A stretch of 64,000 bases of DNA, from the NCBI GenBank assembly GCA_018242215.1, contig JAFECG010000026.1, forward strand, positions 62,001 to 126,000. The letters run 5' to 3'. Every line of letters starts with the position of its first letter. The stretch's first letter is position 1. The notes under the pieces were generated by a model. That model was given only the letters and a program-made list of their open reading frames with translations. It had not been told where the DNA came from and searched no databases. The position numbers and the translations under genes are program-made. Source of the stretch: Pseudomonadota bacterium (lineage in GTDB: Bacteria; Pseudomonadota; Alphaproteobacteria; Rhizobiales; Hyphomicrobiaceae). Positions 26,093-34,360 of this stretch are shown in pieces.

Positions 26093-26904
26093 GACATACT
26101 CCGTCGTGTCGGTGGGTTTTCGGCCGGGGCGTCGGCATCAATCTGGAGCATTCTCATTATCGGTCCAAAGAGCGCGTACACGGCCGCGACAGTCAATGCC
26201 ATCGTCACGCCGGCGAAAACGACATCTGATAGAAAATGCGCTCCTTGCGAGATCCGGACCACGCCGGCGAAAAACCCCATCAGAACACCGGTTACGATCA
26301 GCCTGCGACCGAAAGCGGGAAAGAGAAAGGCTGCCGCGAAGAACGTCGCATACATCATCGAGGCCTCCCCCGCGACGAACGAGCAATTCCTATCGCATTG
26401 ATCCGACGGAATGATCGGCGGCGAGAAGCTTTTAGTCCCACCAAACTCGATTGTATGGACGGGTCGCGCGCGGCCCCAGTGATCCTTTAAAATAACGTTA
26501 CCGACAATCCCAGGGCCGAGGATGAGGCAAGCTGCGAGGAACAGCCATTTCGGCGCTCCAAGTCCGAGGAACCTGCGTTTGCCAATCCACGATACGACGA
26601 TGCCGATGAGATCGACAATGCAGACGCCGACAAAAGAGATGTAGAGGGAGAGGCGAATGAAGTCGGCGACGGTCGTCGGTGGGCCGCTGAAAATACCACC
26701 GCCTTTGCCGATGAAGAGCCCGTGGCCCCGATAGAAGACCGCAGATGTCTTCAAGTCGATCGCCGGAAATGCGATGAAGAGAATGCCAGTCGCGATGCCG
26801 ACGACAATCGCGCCCCAGAAAAGCAAGGCAGCATTGCCGTTGGCGTTACGGTTCTGAAACTCACCTCGGGAGACCGTCCCGGTCATCATCCCCATCGGAC
26901 TCAA
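26089..26904 (-). CDS. PAP2-superfamily membrane phosphatase, paralog 1
   Basis: A 271-residue inner-membrane phosphatase with about six helices. PAP2 motifs: C1 is intact (KDHWGRARP), C3 is intact (RISQGAHFLSD, with the nucleophile His), but C2, normally PSGH, reads VAGEAS, so the C2 histidine is replaced by Glu. A Cys pair flanks the loop (QCDRNCSF). The next gene upstream is a clear paralog with the same substitution. Position in a coupled operon with polyprenyl-phosphate glycosyltransferases suggests a lipid A or polyprenyl phosphate as substrate, by analogy with LpxE/LpxF; this is inference. The start (TTG at 26904 with GGAAG, or ATG three codons later) is not settled. Confidence 0.85.
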   Translation of the reverse strand: MSPMGMMTGTVSRGEFQNRNANGNAALLFWGAIVVGIATGILFIAFPAIDLKTSAVFYRGHGLFIGKGGGIFSGPPTTVADFIRLSLYISFVGVCIVDLIGIVVSWIGKRRFLGLGAPKWLFLAACLILGPGIVGNVILKDHWGRARPVHTIEFGGTKSFSPPIIPSDQCDRNCSFVAGEASMMYATFFAAAFLFPAFGRRLIVTGVLMGFFAGVVRISQGAHFLSDVVFAGVTMALTVAAVYALFGPIMRMLQIDADAPAENPPTRRSMS

Positions 26905-26978
26905 TGCTGCTTCCGTCGAAGAACCGCTTAGACGTTCGGTTTCAAGTTGTCACGCAGAAGCATTTCAAGCATGAAACC

Positions 26979-27761
26979 TCATGCCCTGCCGGAACGCTGT
27001 TCGACGAGGCGGCTACGTTCGCCTCCCACGGTCTCGAAGAGCATTTGAATTATGGCCGCGGTCGCAGCCATCAGTACGCCTGCAAATATCACGTCAGACA
27101 GGAAATGACCGCCCTGCGCCATCCTTGTCAGTCCGGCCAGGCCGCCGAGCACGATGCCCAGTGCGGCCAAACTGCGTGAACGCGATTTGAACAAAAGAGC
27201 GGCAGCAAACAGGACCATGAAAATGGACGATGCTTCGCCCGAAACGAACGAACAATTGTAGTCGCACTGGCTGGCGGGCGGAAACGGTGGCGTAAACTCC
27301 TTCTTGCCGGCGAATTCGATGATGTCGCGGGGCCGTGCGCGCCCCCAATGATCTTTCAGACCGATATTGGCGACGACGAGGGGTCCTGCCAGGAGGCAGA
27401 GACCGATGAACAGCCACTTGCGGACGTCAAGGTCCAGCCAGGGACGGCCCGTGCGCATCGATATGATCAATCCGACGATTGCCGTTGTGCACGTTAGATA
27501 AAAGAAGATGCTGAAGGTCCGGCGGATCAGCCGAAACAGGGCAATCTCATTACCGAGAAACCGTCCGTGACCAATATAGAAATACTGCTCAAGGGCGAGG
27601 TCGATCCTTGGAAACAAAGCAAAAAGGAAAAGGGCCGCCGCCGCAGTCCATAAGGCGCCCCGGAGCATGCCGCGGGGCGTGAGGATCGAAGCGGTTGTTT
27701 CCTCGTCGCCGTCGGTGCATTCCTCCGGATCGAACGCGAACTTCGGCCCCCACATCGCCAC
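26979..27761 (-). CDS. PAP2-superfamily membrane phosphatase, paralog 2
   Basis: A 260-residue paralog of the following gene and first member of the operon. It has C1 KDHWGRARPRDIIEFAG, a C2 region QCDYNCSFVSGEASS in which the canonical PSGH is SGEA, and C3 RMAQGGHFLSDVIFAG with the nucleophile His. Both copies share the His-to-Glu change, so it is a subfamily trait, not random decay. The N-terminal 30 residues are acidic and cytoplasmic. 75 bases separate it from paralog 1. Two different phosphatases followed by a GT2-GtrA and a GT39 enzyme fit removal of two phosphates and addition of a sugar to an envelope lipid. The start is GTG 27761 or ATG 27755. Confidence 0.85.
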   Translation of the reverse strand: MAMWGPKFAFDPEECTDGDEETTASILTPRGMLRGALWTAAAALFLFALFPRIDLALEQYFYIGHGRFLGNEIALFRLIRRTFSIFFYLTCTTAIVGLIISMRTGRPWLDLDVRKWLFIGLCLLAGPLVVANIGLKDHWGRARPRDIIEFAGKKEFTPPFPPASQCDYNCSFVSGEASSIFMVLFAAALLFKSRSRSLAALGIVLGGLAGLTRMAQGGHFLSDVIFAGVLMAATAAIIQMLFETVGGERSRLVEQRSGRA

Positions 27762-27866
27762 TGCCCCGATTTCCCCGTCAATGGCGGCAAACTCGTCAGT
27801 CCGCGTGTCAGCAGCGTGTCGGATTTATTACAGTTTTGTGAGAGGAGAGGGCGAAGGGCCCGGCAT

Positions 27867-29174
27867 TCACGCGCTGCCGAACACGCGGCGGAAGATCGTG
27901 TCGACGTGGGCCGTGTGATAATCGAGATCGAACATGGCATTGAGATCGGCAGGCGGAATCTTGGCCGTCACGTCCTTGTCCGATTTCAGCTCCGTCAGAA
28001 AATCCTTGCCCTGCTCCCAGGTTTTCATCGCATTCCGCTGCACGAGCGCGTAGGCGTCCTCGCGGCTCACACCCGCTTGCGTCAGCGCCAGAAGCACGCG
28101 CTGGGAATTGTGCAGGCCGCCGAGTTTGTCGAGGTTCTTCTTCATATTCTCCGGATAGACGACAAGCTTTTCGATAATTCCGGCCAGGCGCGCCAATGCA
28201 AAGTCGAGCGTGACGGTGGAATCGGGACCGATCATGCGTTCGACGCTCGAATGCGAGATGTCGCGCTCGTGCCAGAGGGCGACGTTCTCCATGGCCGGAA
28301 TGGCATAGGCGCGGACCATGCGGGCGAGGCCGGTCAGGTTCTCGGATAGAACCGGGTTGCGTTTGTGCGGCATGGCGGATGAGCCCTTCTGGCCGGGCGA
28401 GAAGTACTCCTCGGCTTCCAGGACTTCCGTCCGCTGAAGGTGGCGGATCTCGATCGCGAGGCGCTCCATGCTCGAGGCGATGACGCCGAGTGTCGCGAAG
28501 TACATGGCGTGGCGGTCGCGTGGAATGATCTGCGTAGAGACGGGTTCGGGCACGAGACCCATCTTTTCGGCGACGTATTCCTCGATGCGGGGATCGACGT
28601 TGGCGAAGGTCCCGACCGCGCCGGAGATGGCACAGGTGGCGACCTCCTTTCGCGCGGCGACGAGACGCTCACGGGCGCGCTGGAACTCGGCGTAGGCAAA
28701 AGCAAGCTTGACGCCGAACGTCGTCGGCTCGGCATGGATGCCGTGGCTGCGACCGATCGTAATGGTATTCTTGTGCTCAAACGCCCGGGTTTTGAGGGCG
28801 GCGAGAAGTCGATCGAGATCAGAAATCAGAAGATCGGCAGCGCGCACCAGCTGGACGTTGAGACAGGTGTCGAGAACGTCAGACGACGTCATACCCTGGT
28901 GAACGAAACGCGCCTCGGGCCCGACGTGCTCTGCGAGATGGGTCAGGAATGCGATCACGTCGTGTTTCGTGACCGCTTCGATTTCATCGATCCGTTTGAC
29001 GTCGAAAACGGCGGCCGACCCTTTTTCCCATATCCTTTTTGCCGCAGCCTCCGGAATAATGCCGAGCTGGGCGCTTGCCGTCGCTGCATGAGCCTCGATT
29101 TCGAACCAGATGCGAAAACGCGTTTCAGGCTCCCAGATGCGGGTCATTTCAGAGCGGGCGTAGCGGGGTATCAT
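27867..29174 (-). CDS. purB: Adenylosuccinate lyase
   Basis: Fumarase-superfamily lyase that acts twice in purine synthesis: SAICAR to AICAR and adenylosuccinate to AMP. The 435-residue product begins MIPRYARSEMTRIWEPETRFRIWFEIE. It carries the catalytic-His regions (GMTSSDVLDTC; TIGRSHGIHAEPTTFG) and the superfamily signature GSSAMPHKRNPVLSENL with the mobile catalytic serine. The ATG at 29174 is the family start; an upstream frame adds 19 unrelated residues. It sits upstream of the zeta inhibitor and purC in the usual alphaproteobacterial order, but here about 7 kb of unrelated genes intervene. Confidence 0.97.
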   Translation of the reverse strand: MIPRYARSEMTRIWEPETRFRIWFEIEAHAATASAQLGIIPEAAAKRIWEKGSAAVFDVKRIDEIEAVTKHDVIAFLTHLAEHVGPEARFVHQGMTSSDVLDTCLNVQLVRAADLLISDLDRLLAALKTRAFEHKNTITIGRSHGIHAEPTTFGVKLAFAYAEFQRARERLVAARKEVATCAISGAVGTFANVDPRIEEYVAEKMGLVPEPVSTQIIPRDRHAMYFATLGVIASSMERLAIEIRHLQRTEVLEAEEYFSPGQKGSSAMPHKRNPVLSENLTGLARMVRAYAIPAMENVALWHERDISHSSVERMIGPDSTVTLDFALARLAGIIEKLVVYPENMKKNLDKLGGLHNSQRVLLALTQAGVSREDAYALVQRNAMKTWEQGKDFLTELKSDKDVTAKIPPADLNAMFDLDYHTAHVDTIFRRVFGSA

Positions 29175-29594
29175 AGAGTTAAATCCTTGATGCGACGCGG
29201 GAGGCGTAGCAGACGCGTCCCGGCGCATCAATCGCGAGCCCCATGTTTTCTAGGCTGACGTGCACCCGCAGCTTCCGCGCGACGTCCGTTGCTTTGCAGC
29301 TAACGCTTCGCAACAATTCGTGAAGAGTTTTCCAATTATCGCCTGTCTATTGCCACGAATAGCAGAGCTAATTCTGCAGATGACGAGGGTGGCAATTCCG
29401 GTTTTCGTTCAGCGATTATTCAGGGCAGTTTAGCCACACTCGCAAAATTCGTCGGTCTACTGTCGAATATGGCATTCTATTCGAAGGTGGGTGGGCCTAC
29501 ATTGAAAGACCCAAGGATGTGATGAGTCGAGGAGTTCCGGTGCGATCAGAGATGCCGGCCTCTGAGAGAAACCAATGCGGGAGACTACAAGGAT
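29175..29594. other. Gene-free stretch of 420 bases
   Basis: AT-richer than its surroundings. It should contain the purB promoter on the left and that of the small gene at 29595 on the right. No repeat, RNA or credible frame seen. Confidence 0.45.
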
Positions 29595-29798
29595 ATGTCG
29601 CAACAGATGGGCAGCGGAGAATTTGCTGAATTGGTCCATCAGATGGAGCAGTCGGAAGATGACCCGCGCCAATGCTATGCACTGGTGAAGGAGAGAATTA
29701 GCGAGTTTCGGGATTCCGGTCGGGATATTCCCGACGAATTGACGAGGCTTGAAAAGCGACTCATGACCGAATGCATGCTGGCCTCGCAGGGCCGCTGA
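29595..29798 (+). CDS. Small acidic hypothetical protein
   Basis: A 67-residue soluble protein, helical and charged (FAELVHQMEQSEDDPRQCYALVKERISEFRDSG, then DELTRLEKRLMTECMLASQGR), without signal peptide. AAGGA is correctly placed before the ATG and codon use is like the neighbours. I know no family; two cysteines are present. The gene stands alone. Confidence 0.6.
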   Translation: MSQQMGSGEFAELVHQMEQSEDDPRQCYALVKERISEFRDSGRDIPDELTRLEKRLMTECMLASQGR

Positions 29799-29927
29799 TA
29801 TTCGGCATTTTGCAGGTGTGAGAGAGCCTGCAATCGATTTCGCTAATACTTGATTGCTCCCCTAGCATTCTGAGGTTGTCTTGCGCTTATTTTAGCGCGT
29901 GAGGCGATACCGCTGGCGCCTTGGTGC

Positions 29928-30170
29928 CTAGAGCACGTTGTGGGTGCCGTCGCAATAAGGTTCGTCATCCGTCGCCTTGCATCCGCAGAGATTGAAGGTT
30001 CCTGTCCGGTCGGGGACGAACCGCAACGGTTCAAATGACGTGCCTTCATGCGAGCCGTCGCAGAACGGCTGCGTCTTCGAACGTCCACAGCGGCAGTACC
30101 AGTATTCCTGACCTTCCGTGAGCTCGACCTGGTAAGGGCTGGTCTGGGCGACCACGGCCTCATCGGACAT
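29928..30170 (-). CDS. CDGSH-type iron-sulfur protein with two cluster motifs
   Basis: An 80-residue protein with two CDGSH motifs: YCRCGRSKTQPFCDGSH and LCGCKATDDEPYCDGTH, each giving three Cys and one His for a redox-active [2Fe-2S] cluster (mitoNEET fold, here duplicated in one chain). The N-terminal strand SPYQVELTEGQEYWY is typical. Such proteins may transfer electrons or clusters; the partner is not known. The start at 30170 fits GGAG 8 bases upstream. It is divergent from the amino-acid permease gene and otherwise isolated. Confidence 0.92.
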   Translation of the reverse strand: MSDEAVVAQTSPYQVELTEGQEYWYCRCGRSKTQPFCDGSHEGTSFEPLRFVPDRTGTFNLCGCKATDDEPYCDGTHNVL

Positions 30171-30504
30171 TTCGTGCACTCCATATTTGGCTTGGGGTCT
30201 GTACCCCTGGCTTATCGGAATTTCGAACTCGCTATCGGGTTTGGAAGCGAGGGGCAAGCCTCTCCCTTGTGGCGACCTGACGTCGATCTGGCTTTGGGCT
30301 GACGGCCCCGCGTCTGCACAAGATATGGGCGAGCTGGATTATTCGGCAATCCGGTTGTGGACATCTGCAAAAGGCTGGGCGAAGCTCGACGGCGGCGTGG
30401 AGTCTTGGACGAGCGCGGCGGTGGGGATGCAGCCGGCTGGACAAGGCCTTCGGACGCCGAAGAACCTACGCCCGAAGACCTGGCAATGAGGGGGATCCAT
30501 TCGT
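30171..30504. other. Intergenic region between CDGSH gene and permease
   Basis: 334 bases of divergent spacer. Frames exist but have poor starts and atypical composition. No repeat or RNA structure that I can support. Confidence 0.45.
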
Positions 30505-31905
30505 ATGCCCAACCTGTTCCGCAAAAAGGCCGTCGCCTATGAGGATGCCGATTACGGCCTGAGAAAGGTTCTGAGCGCCTTCGATCTCACCGTGCTCGGC
30601 ATTGGCGCCATCATAGGGACCGGCATCTTTGTCCTCTCTGGGCATGCCGCTGCAACTCAATCGGGTCCGGCGGTCGTTCTATCGTTCATCGTCGCGGGCG
30701 TGGCCTGCGCTTTCGCCGCGCTTTCCTATGCTGAGCTCGCCGCGTCCGTCGGTGGCTGCGGCAGCGCCTATGGCTACAGTTACGCTGCCTTTGGCGAGTT
30801 GATCGCATGGATCATCGCATGGGACCTCATTCTCGAATACGGCGTATCTGTCGCGGCCGTCGCCAACGGCTGGTCCGGCTATTTCAACAACGCGCTAACA
30901 GCGATCGGCGTTGGTTTACCCGATGCCTACACGAAGGGGCCGTTCGCGGGGGGCGTGATCAATATCCCAGCCATCGTGATTATCCTGATCCTGATGATGC
31001 TGCTGATCATCGGGGTCAAGGAGACGGCGCGGATCAATGCCGCGGCCGTGACGATCAAGCTTCTGGCCGTCGCGATCTTCATTGGCGTTGCGATCTTCAA
31101 CGTGCATCCGGAGAACTGGACGCCGTTCGTTCCTTTCGGGTGGTTCAGTTATGATTCGGCCGGCCAGCCGGTCGGAGTTTTCGCCGGGGCCTCGCTTGTA
31201 TTCTTCGCTTACGTCGGTTTCGATGCCGTATCGACCGCCGTCGAAGAGGCGCGCAATCCACAACGGGATGTGCCGATCGGCATTCTCGCTGCGCTCGGAT
31301 TCTGCACTCTCCTCTACATCATCGTTTCAGCTCTGATGACCGGGATCGTGCCTTACACGGCGCTCAACGTATCGTCGCCTGCGTCAGAGGCTTTGCTCCG
31401 TATCGGCCATAACACCGCCGCCGGGATCGTCGCCACGGGCGTCATCTTCGGACTGACGACGGTCATGCTCGTGCTCTACTACGGGCTGACGCGCATCATC
31501 ACCGGCGTTTCGCGCGACGGGCTGCTGCCGCCCTATTTCTCGGTCGTCAATGAGAAGACGAAAACGCCGGTACGCACGACCGTTCTGACCGGCGTTGTGA
31601 TGGCCATCATGGCAGGCCTCATTCCGTTGGGCGTGCTGGCCGAACTCGTCAACATCGGGACGCTGGCGGCGTTTGTCCTCGTCTGCGGCGGCATCATCGT
31701 GCTGCGCCGTTCGCACCCTGACATGCCGCGCCCCTTCAAAATGCCGTTCGGAACGGTTTTCGCGACGCTCGGCATCATTTCCTGCGGCGCTCTGATCGCC
31801 TTCCTGCCCTATGAAACGCATCTGCGCTTCCTCATCTGGCTCGCCGTCGGCCTCATCATCTATTTCACGTATTCGGTGAAGCACAGCCGTTTGGCCGTTG
31901 CCTGA
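30505..31905 (+). CDS. APC-superfamily amino-acid permease (cationic amino-acid transporter-like)
   Basis: A 466-residue inner-membrane permease with twelve hydrophobic segments. The N-terminal LSAFDLTVLGIGAIIGTGIFVLSGHAAA is the APC helix 1 with the unwound GIGAIIGTGIF substrate site, and helix 6 reads LVFFAYVGFDAVSTAVEEARNPQRDVPIGI. The sequence is closest to the bacterial CAT/YhdG group moving cationic or other amino acids with protons; the exact substrate is unknown. The start at 30505 has GGGGGA upstream. A 9-bp hairpin lies 64 bases after the stop. Confidence 0.92.
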   Translation: MPNLFRKKAVAYEDADYGLRKVLSAFDLTVLGIGAIIGTGIFVLSGHAAATQSGPAVVLSFIVAGVACAFAALSYAELAASVGGCGSAYGYSYAAFGELIAWIIAWDLILEYGVSVAAVANGWSGYFNNALTAIGVGLPDAYTKGPFAGGVINIPAIVIILILMMLLIIGVKETARINAAAVTIKLLAVAIFIGVAIFNVHPENWTPFVPFGWFSYDSAGQPVGVFAGASLVFFAYVGFDAVSTAVEEARNPQRDVPIGILAALGFCTLLYIIVSALMTGIVPYTALNVSSPASEALLRIGHNTAAGIVATGVIFGLTTVMLVLYYGLTRIITGVSRDGLLPPYFSVVNEKTKTPVRTTVLTGVVMAIMAGLIPLGVLAELVNIGTLAAFVLVCGGIIVLRRSHPDMPRPFKMPFGTVFATLGIISCGALIAFLPYETHLRFLIWLAVGLIIYFTYSVKHSRLAVA

Positions 31906-31968
31906 CAGCTTTGGGGCCGGGCGGATCGTCATCAACCGGTCATAAGAGAAAAGCCTCGCGTCGCGATC

Positions 31969-31995
31969 GGCGCCGACTGGAAAAATGTCGGCGCC
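31969..31995 (+). terminator. Hairpin after the permease gene
   Basis: Perfect 9-bp stem ggcgccgac / gtcggcgcc with loop tggaaaaat, without a T-run; possible rho-dependent end or mRNA stabiliser. The remainder of 31906-32186 contains the promoter region of corA and nothing else I can name. Confidence 0.45.
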
Positions 31996-32186
31996 GAAGG
32001 TAGGGTCGCGCTGACTCGGCGGTTGGGTTCGCTCGACACAGTGCCGGGCCAATTATAAGGACCATCGACAATGGACTGCGACAGTCGAAGTTATACTTCG
32101 ATTTCGTCAGAAACCCTCCAGGACGCTTAATCGCGGGCCGTTCGTTCGGTCGCGCGGCGGCCGATAACGAGAAAGGGCCCGCACTC

Positions 32187-33182
32187 ATGATGCGCAGCTA
32201 TCGCCGCGAGAATATGCATCTCGTCCTGGCTTATGAGGGCGTGCCCGAGGAAGGTCCTGTCGCGCTGTCGCAATGTGTCTGGATCGATCTCTATAATCCC
32301 GCGCCTCAGGACAATCGCCACGTCGAGCAGCTTCTTTCAATTTCGCTGCCGACGCGGGAAGAGATGCAGGAGATCGAGGTTTCCGCCCGGCTCTATCAGG
32401 AGGACGGCGCGGAGTTCATGACGCTGACCGCGGCCTCTTCGCTCGAAAGCGATGAGCCGATCACGTCGCCGATCACGTTCGTACTCAAGGGAAGCACGCT
32501 CGTAACGATGCGGTACGCCGAGCCGAAGGCGTTCGCGAACTTCGTCGCGCGTGCCCAACGGTCGAATGCCGTGCCGGTCACGAACGGCGAGCAGATCATG
32601 ATGGGGCTGATCGAAGCGCTGCTCGATCGCATGGCCGATGCGCTCGAGCGGGTGGGATCGGGGATCGATCATGTTTCGCGGCAGGTGTTCCGCAAAGGCA
32701 AGATGAAGGCGCCGTCGAGCGACGATCTGCAAGCGGCGATCGAGCGCATCGGGCAGGACGGCGATCTTCTAACGAAAGTGCGTGAGAGTCTCGTCAGCAT
32801 CAACCGCGTTCTGACCTATCACACCACGCTCGATCAGCAGGTCGACAAGAAGGTCACCAAGGATGCCAAAGCGCGGACGAAGATGCTCTATCGGGACGTC
32901 GTCGCTCTGACCGACCAGGCGACGTTCCTGTCGAGCAAGGTGAACTTCCTGCTCGATGCGACGCTGGGCCTGATCAACCTGCAGCAGAACCAGATCATCA
33001 AGATTTTTTCGGTGGCTGCGGTGGTGTTCCTGCCGCCGACGCTCGTTGCGTCGATCTACGGCATGAACTTCAGCGATATTCCGGAACTCAGGTGGGTGTT
33101 CGGCTATCCATGGGCGCTGGGCCTGATGGTGCTATCCGCGATCCTGCCCTACCTCTATTTCAAGCGGCGACGGTGGCTATAG
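32187..33182 (+). CDS. corA: CorA-family magnesium transporter
   Basis: Pentameric Mg2+/Co2+/Ni2+ channel protein of 331 residues. A large cytoplasmic N-terminal domain (CVWIDLYNPAPQDNRHVEQLL) and long stalk helix lead to two C-terminal membrane helices, with the selectivity motif YGMNF at the end of the first and a basic tail FKRRRWL. The stalk segment DQATFLSSKVNFLLDATLGLINLQQNQIIK is typical. ATG 32187 is followed by a second ATG; the Met at residue 10 is another candidate. It converges with meaB, with a perfect 15-bp hairpin between them. Confidence 0.93.
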   Translation: MMRSYRRENMHLVLAYEGVPEEGPVALSQCVWIDLYNPAPQDNRHVEQLLSISLPTREEMQEIEVSARLYQEDGAEFMTLTAASSLESDEPITSPITFVLKGSTLVTMRYAEPKAFANFVARAQRSNAVPVTNGEQIMMGLIEALLDRMADALERVGSGIDHVSRQVFRKGKMKAPSSDDLQAAIERIGQDGDLLTKVRESLVSINRVLTYHTTLDQQVDKKVTKDAKARTKMLYRDVVALTDQATFLSSKVNFLLDATLGLINLQQNQIIKIFSVAAVVFLPPTLVASIYGMNFSDIPELRWVFGYPWALGLMVLSAILPYLYFKRRRWL

Positions 33183-33190
33183 CCGTCATC

Positions 33191-33235
33191 GTCATCCTCT
33201 ATGCGGCGAGCAAAACGAGACGCATAGAGGATGAC
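33191..33235. terminator. Bidirectional hairpin between corA and meaB
   Basis: Perfect 15-bp inverted repeat gtcatcctctatgcg (33191-33205) / cgcatagaggatgac (33221-33235) with a 15-base loop, in the gap between convergent genes. Confidence 0.75.
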
Positions 33236-33238
33236 GAA

Positions 33239-34216
33239 TCAAGATTCGAGCAATTGCCGCGCGGCTTTGTCTGGGGTCATCGTGCCGGACAGAACGGCGT
33301 CGGCGAGCGGATCGAGTCCATTCTTGCCTCCGGCCTTGATACGCGCCGCGACAATGTCCGATGCTGCACGGGCAATCAGATAGCGCGCACGGCGGCGACG
33401 GCGGTTGATGGCACCTTGAGCTACGACGCGTTTGCCCTGGGCGTCGAACGCCGCCACGAGATCCACGATGCCGTCGCCGTTGATCGCGCTCGTTTTCAGG
33501 ACAGGGATCTTCTCGGTCTGTGTGGCGCGGATTGACAAGGCGCCGATCAATTGCTGCATCGTCTGCTCGGCGCCCGGCCGGTCCGATTTGTTGACGACGA
33601 TGATGTCGGCGATTTCGAGCAGTCCCGACTTCATCGCCTGAATGTCATCACCAAGGCCCGGTGCCGCGATGACCACGCGAACGTCAGCCACTTCCGCAAC
33701 GTCGATCTCGTTCTGACCGGTGCCCACCGTTTCGAGCAGCACGATATCGAAGCCCGCGCCGTCGAGTGCGTCGATGATCCGCACGGCTGCCGGGGAGAGA
33801 CCACCGAGATAGCCGCGCGACGCGAGTGAGCGCACGAAGACACCGTCGTCGTCGAGCGCAGACGTCATGCGGATGCGATCGCCGAGAATGGCGCCGCCGG
33901 AGATCGGACTCGATGGATCTACCGCGATCACGCCGACCGTTCGCCCTTGCTGTCTCAGATGCGCGATGATGGCGTTCACCAGAGTTGATTTTCCGGCGCC
34001 GGGTGGGCCCGTGAAGCCGACAACGAGTGCATGGCCGAGATGCGGCTGCAGAGCCTGAAGCAGGCCGGGCGAAGCCGCTGAAAGGCGTTCGAGTTCGGTG
34101 ATCACGCTCGCGATGGCGCGGCGTTCGCCTGCGCGCATGCGGCTAATGTAATCAGGGATCTGGGCGTCGCTGATGCGGGCAACTGGGGGAGGCGGTTCTA
34201 CGGTCGTCTTGGCCAT
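33239..34216 (-). CDS. meaB: MeaB-type P-loop GTPase (methylmalonyl-CoA mutase-associated)
   Basis: G3E-family GTPase of 325 residues that protects and reloads adenosylcobalamin-dependent methylmalonyl-CoA mutase. Walker A GFTGPPGAGKSTLVN, the DPSSPISGGAILGDRIRM switch region, LETVGTGQNEIDVAEVAD (G3), and NKSD (G4) are all present. The ArgK/LAO transport ATPase name in old annotations refers to the same family. In serine-cycle methylotrophs this chaperone is needed for the ethylmalonyl-CoA pathway that regenerates glyoxylate. No mutase gene is adjacent. Confidence 0.93.
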   Translation of the reverse strand: MAKTTVEPPPPVARISDAQIPDYISRMRAGERRAIASVITELERLSAASPGLLQALQPHLGHALVVGFTGPPGAGKSTLVNAIIAHLRQQGRTVGVIAVDPSSPISGGAILGDRIRMTSALDDDGVFVRSLASRGYLGGLSPAAVRIIDALDGAGFDIVLLETVGTGQNEIDVAEVADVRVVIAAPGLGDDIQAMKSGLLEIADIIVVNKSDRPGAEQTMQQLIGALSIRATQTEKIPVLKTSAINGDGIVDLVAAFDAQGKRVVAQGAINRRRRRARYLIARAASDIVAARIKAGGKNGLDPLADAVLSGTMTPDKAARQLLES

Positions 34217-34360
34217 AAGCGCTGATAAGAGGGAAGCGACGGGAACGCAACCGTCGGAGGAGGGTTGCCGCCAAACCTGTGGTCACGGCGCGGTGGGGGA
34301 TGCATTTGAAGCTGTCCTATGCAAGGGTTCGGAGAGGACAGCCGGCCGGGGAGTGGGGAG

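Noticed and set aside
29843-30184. 113-codon frame overlapping the CDGSH gene
   Set aside because: Out-of-frame shadow of the two-motif CDGSH protein.
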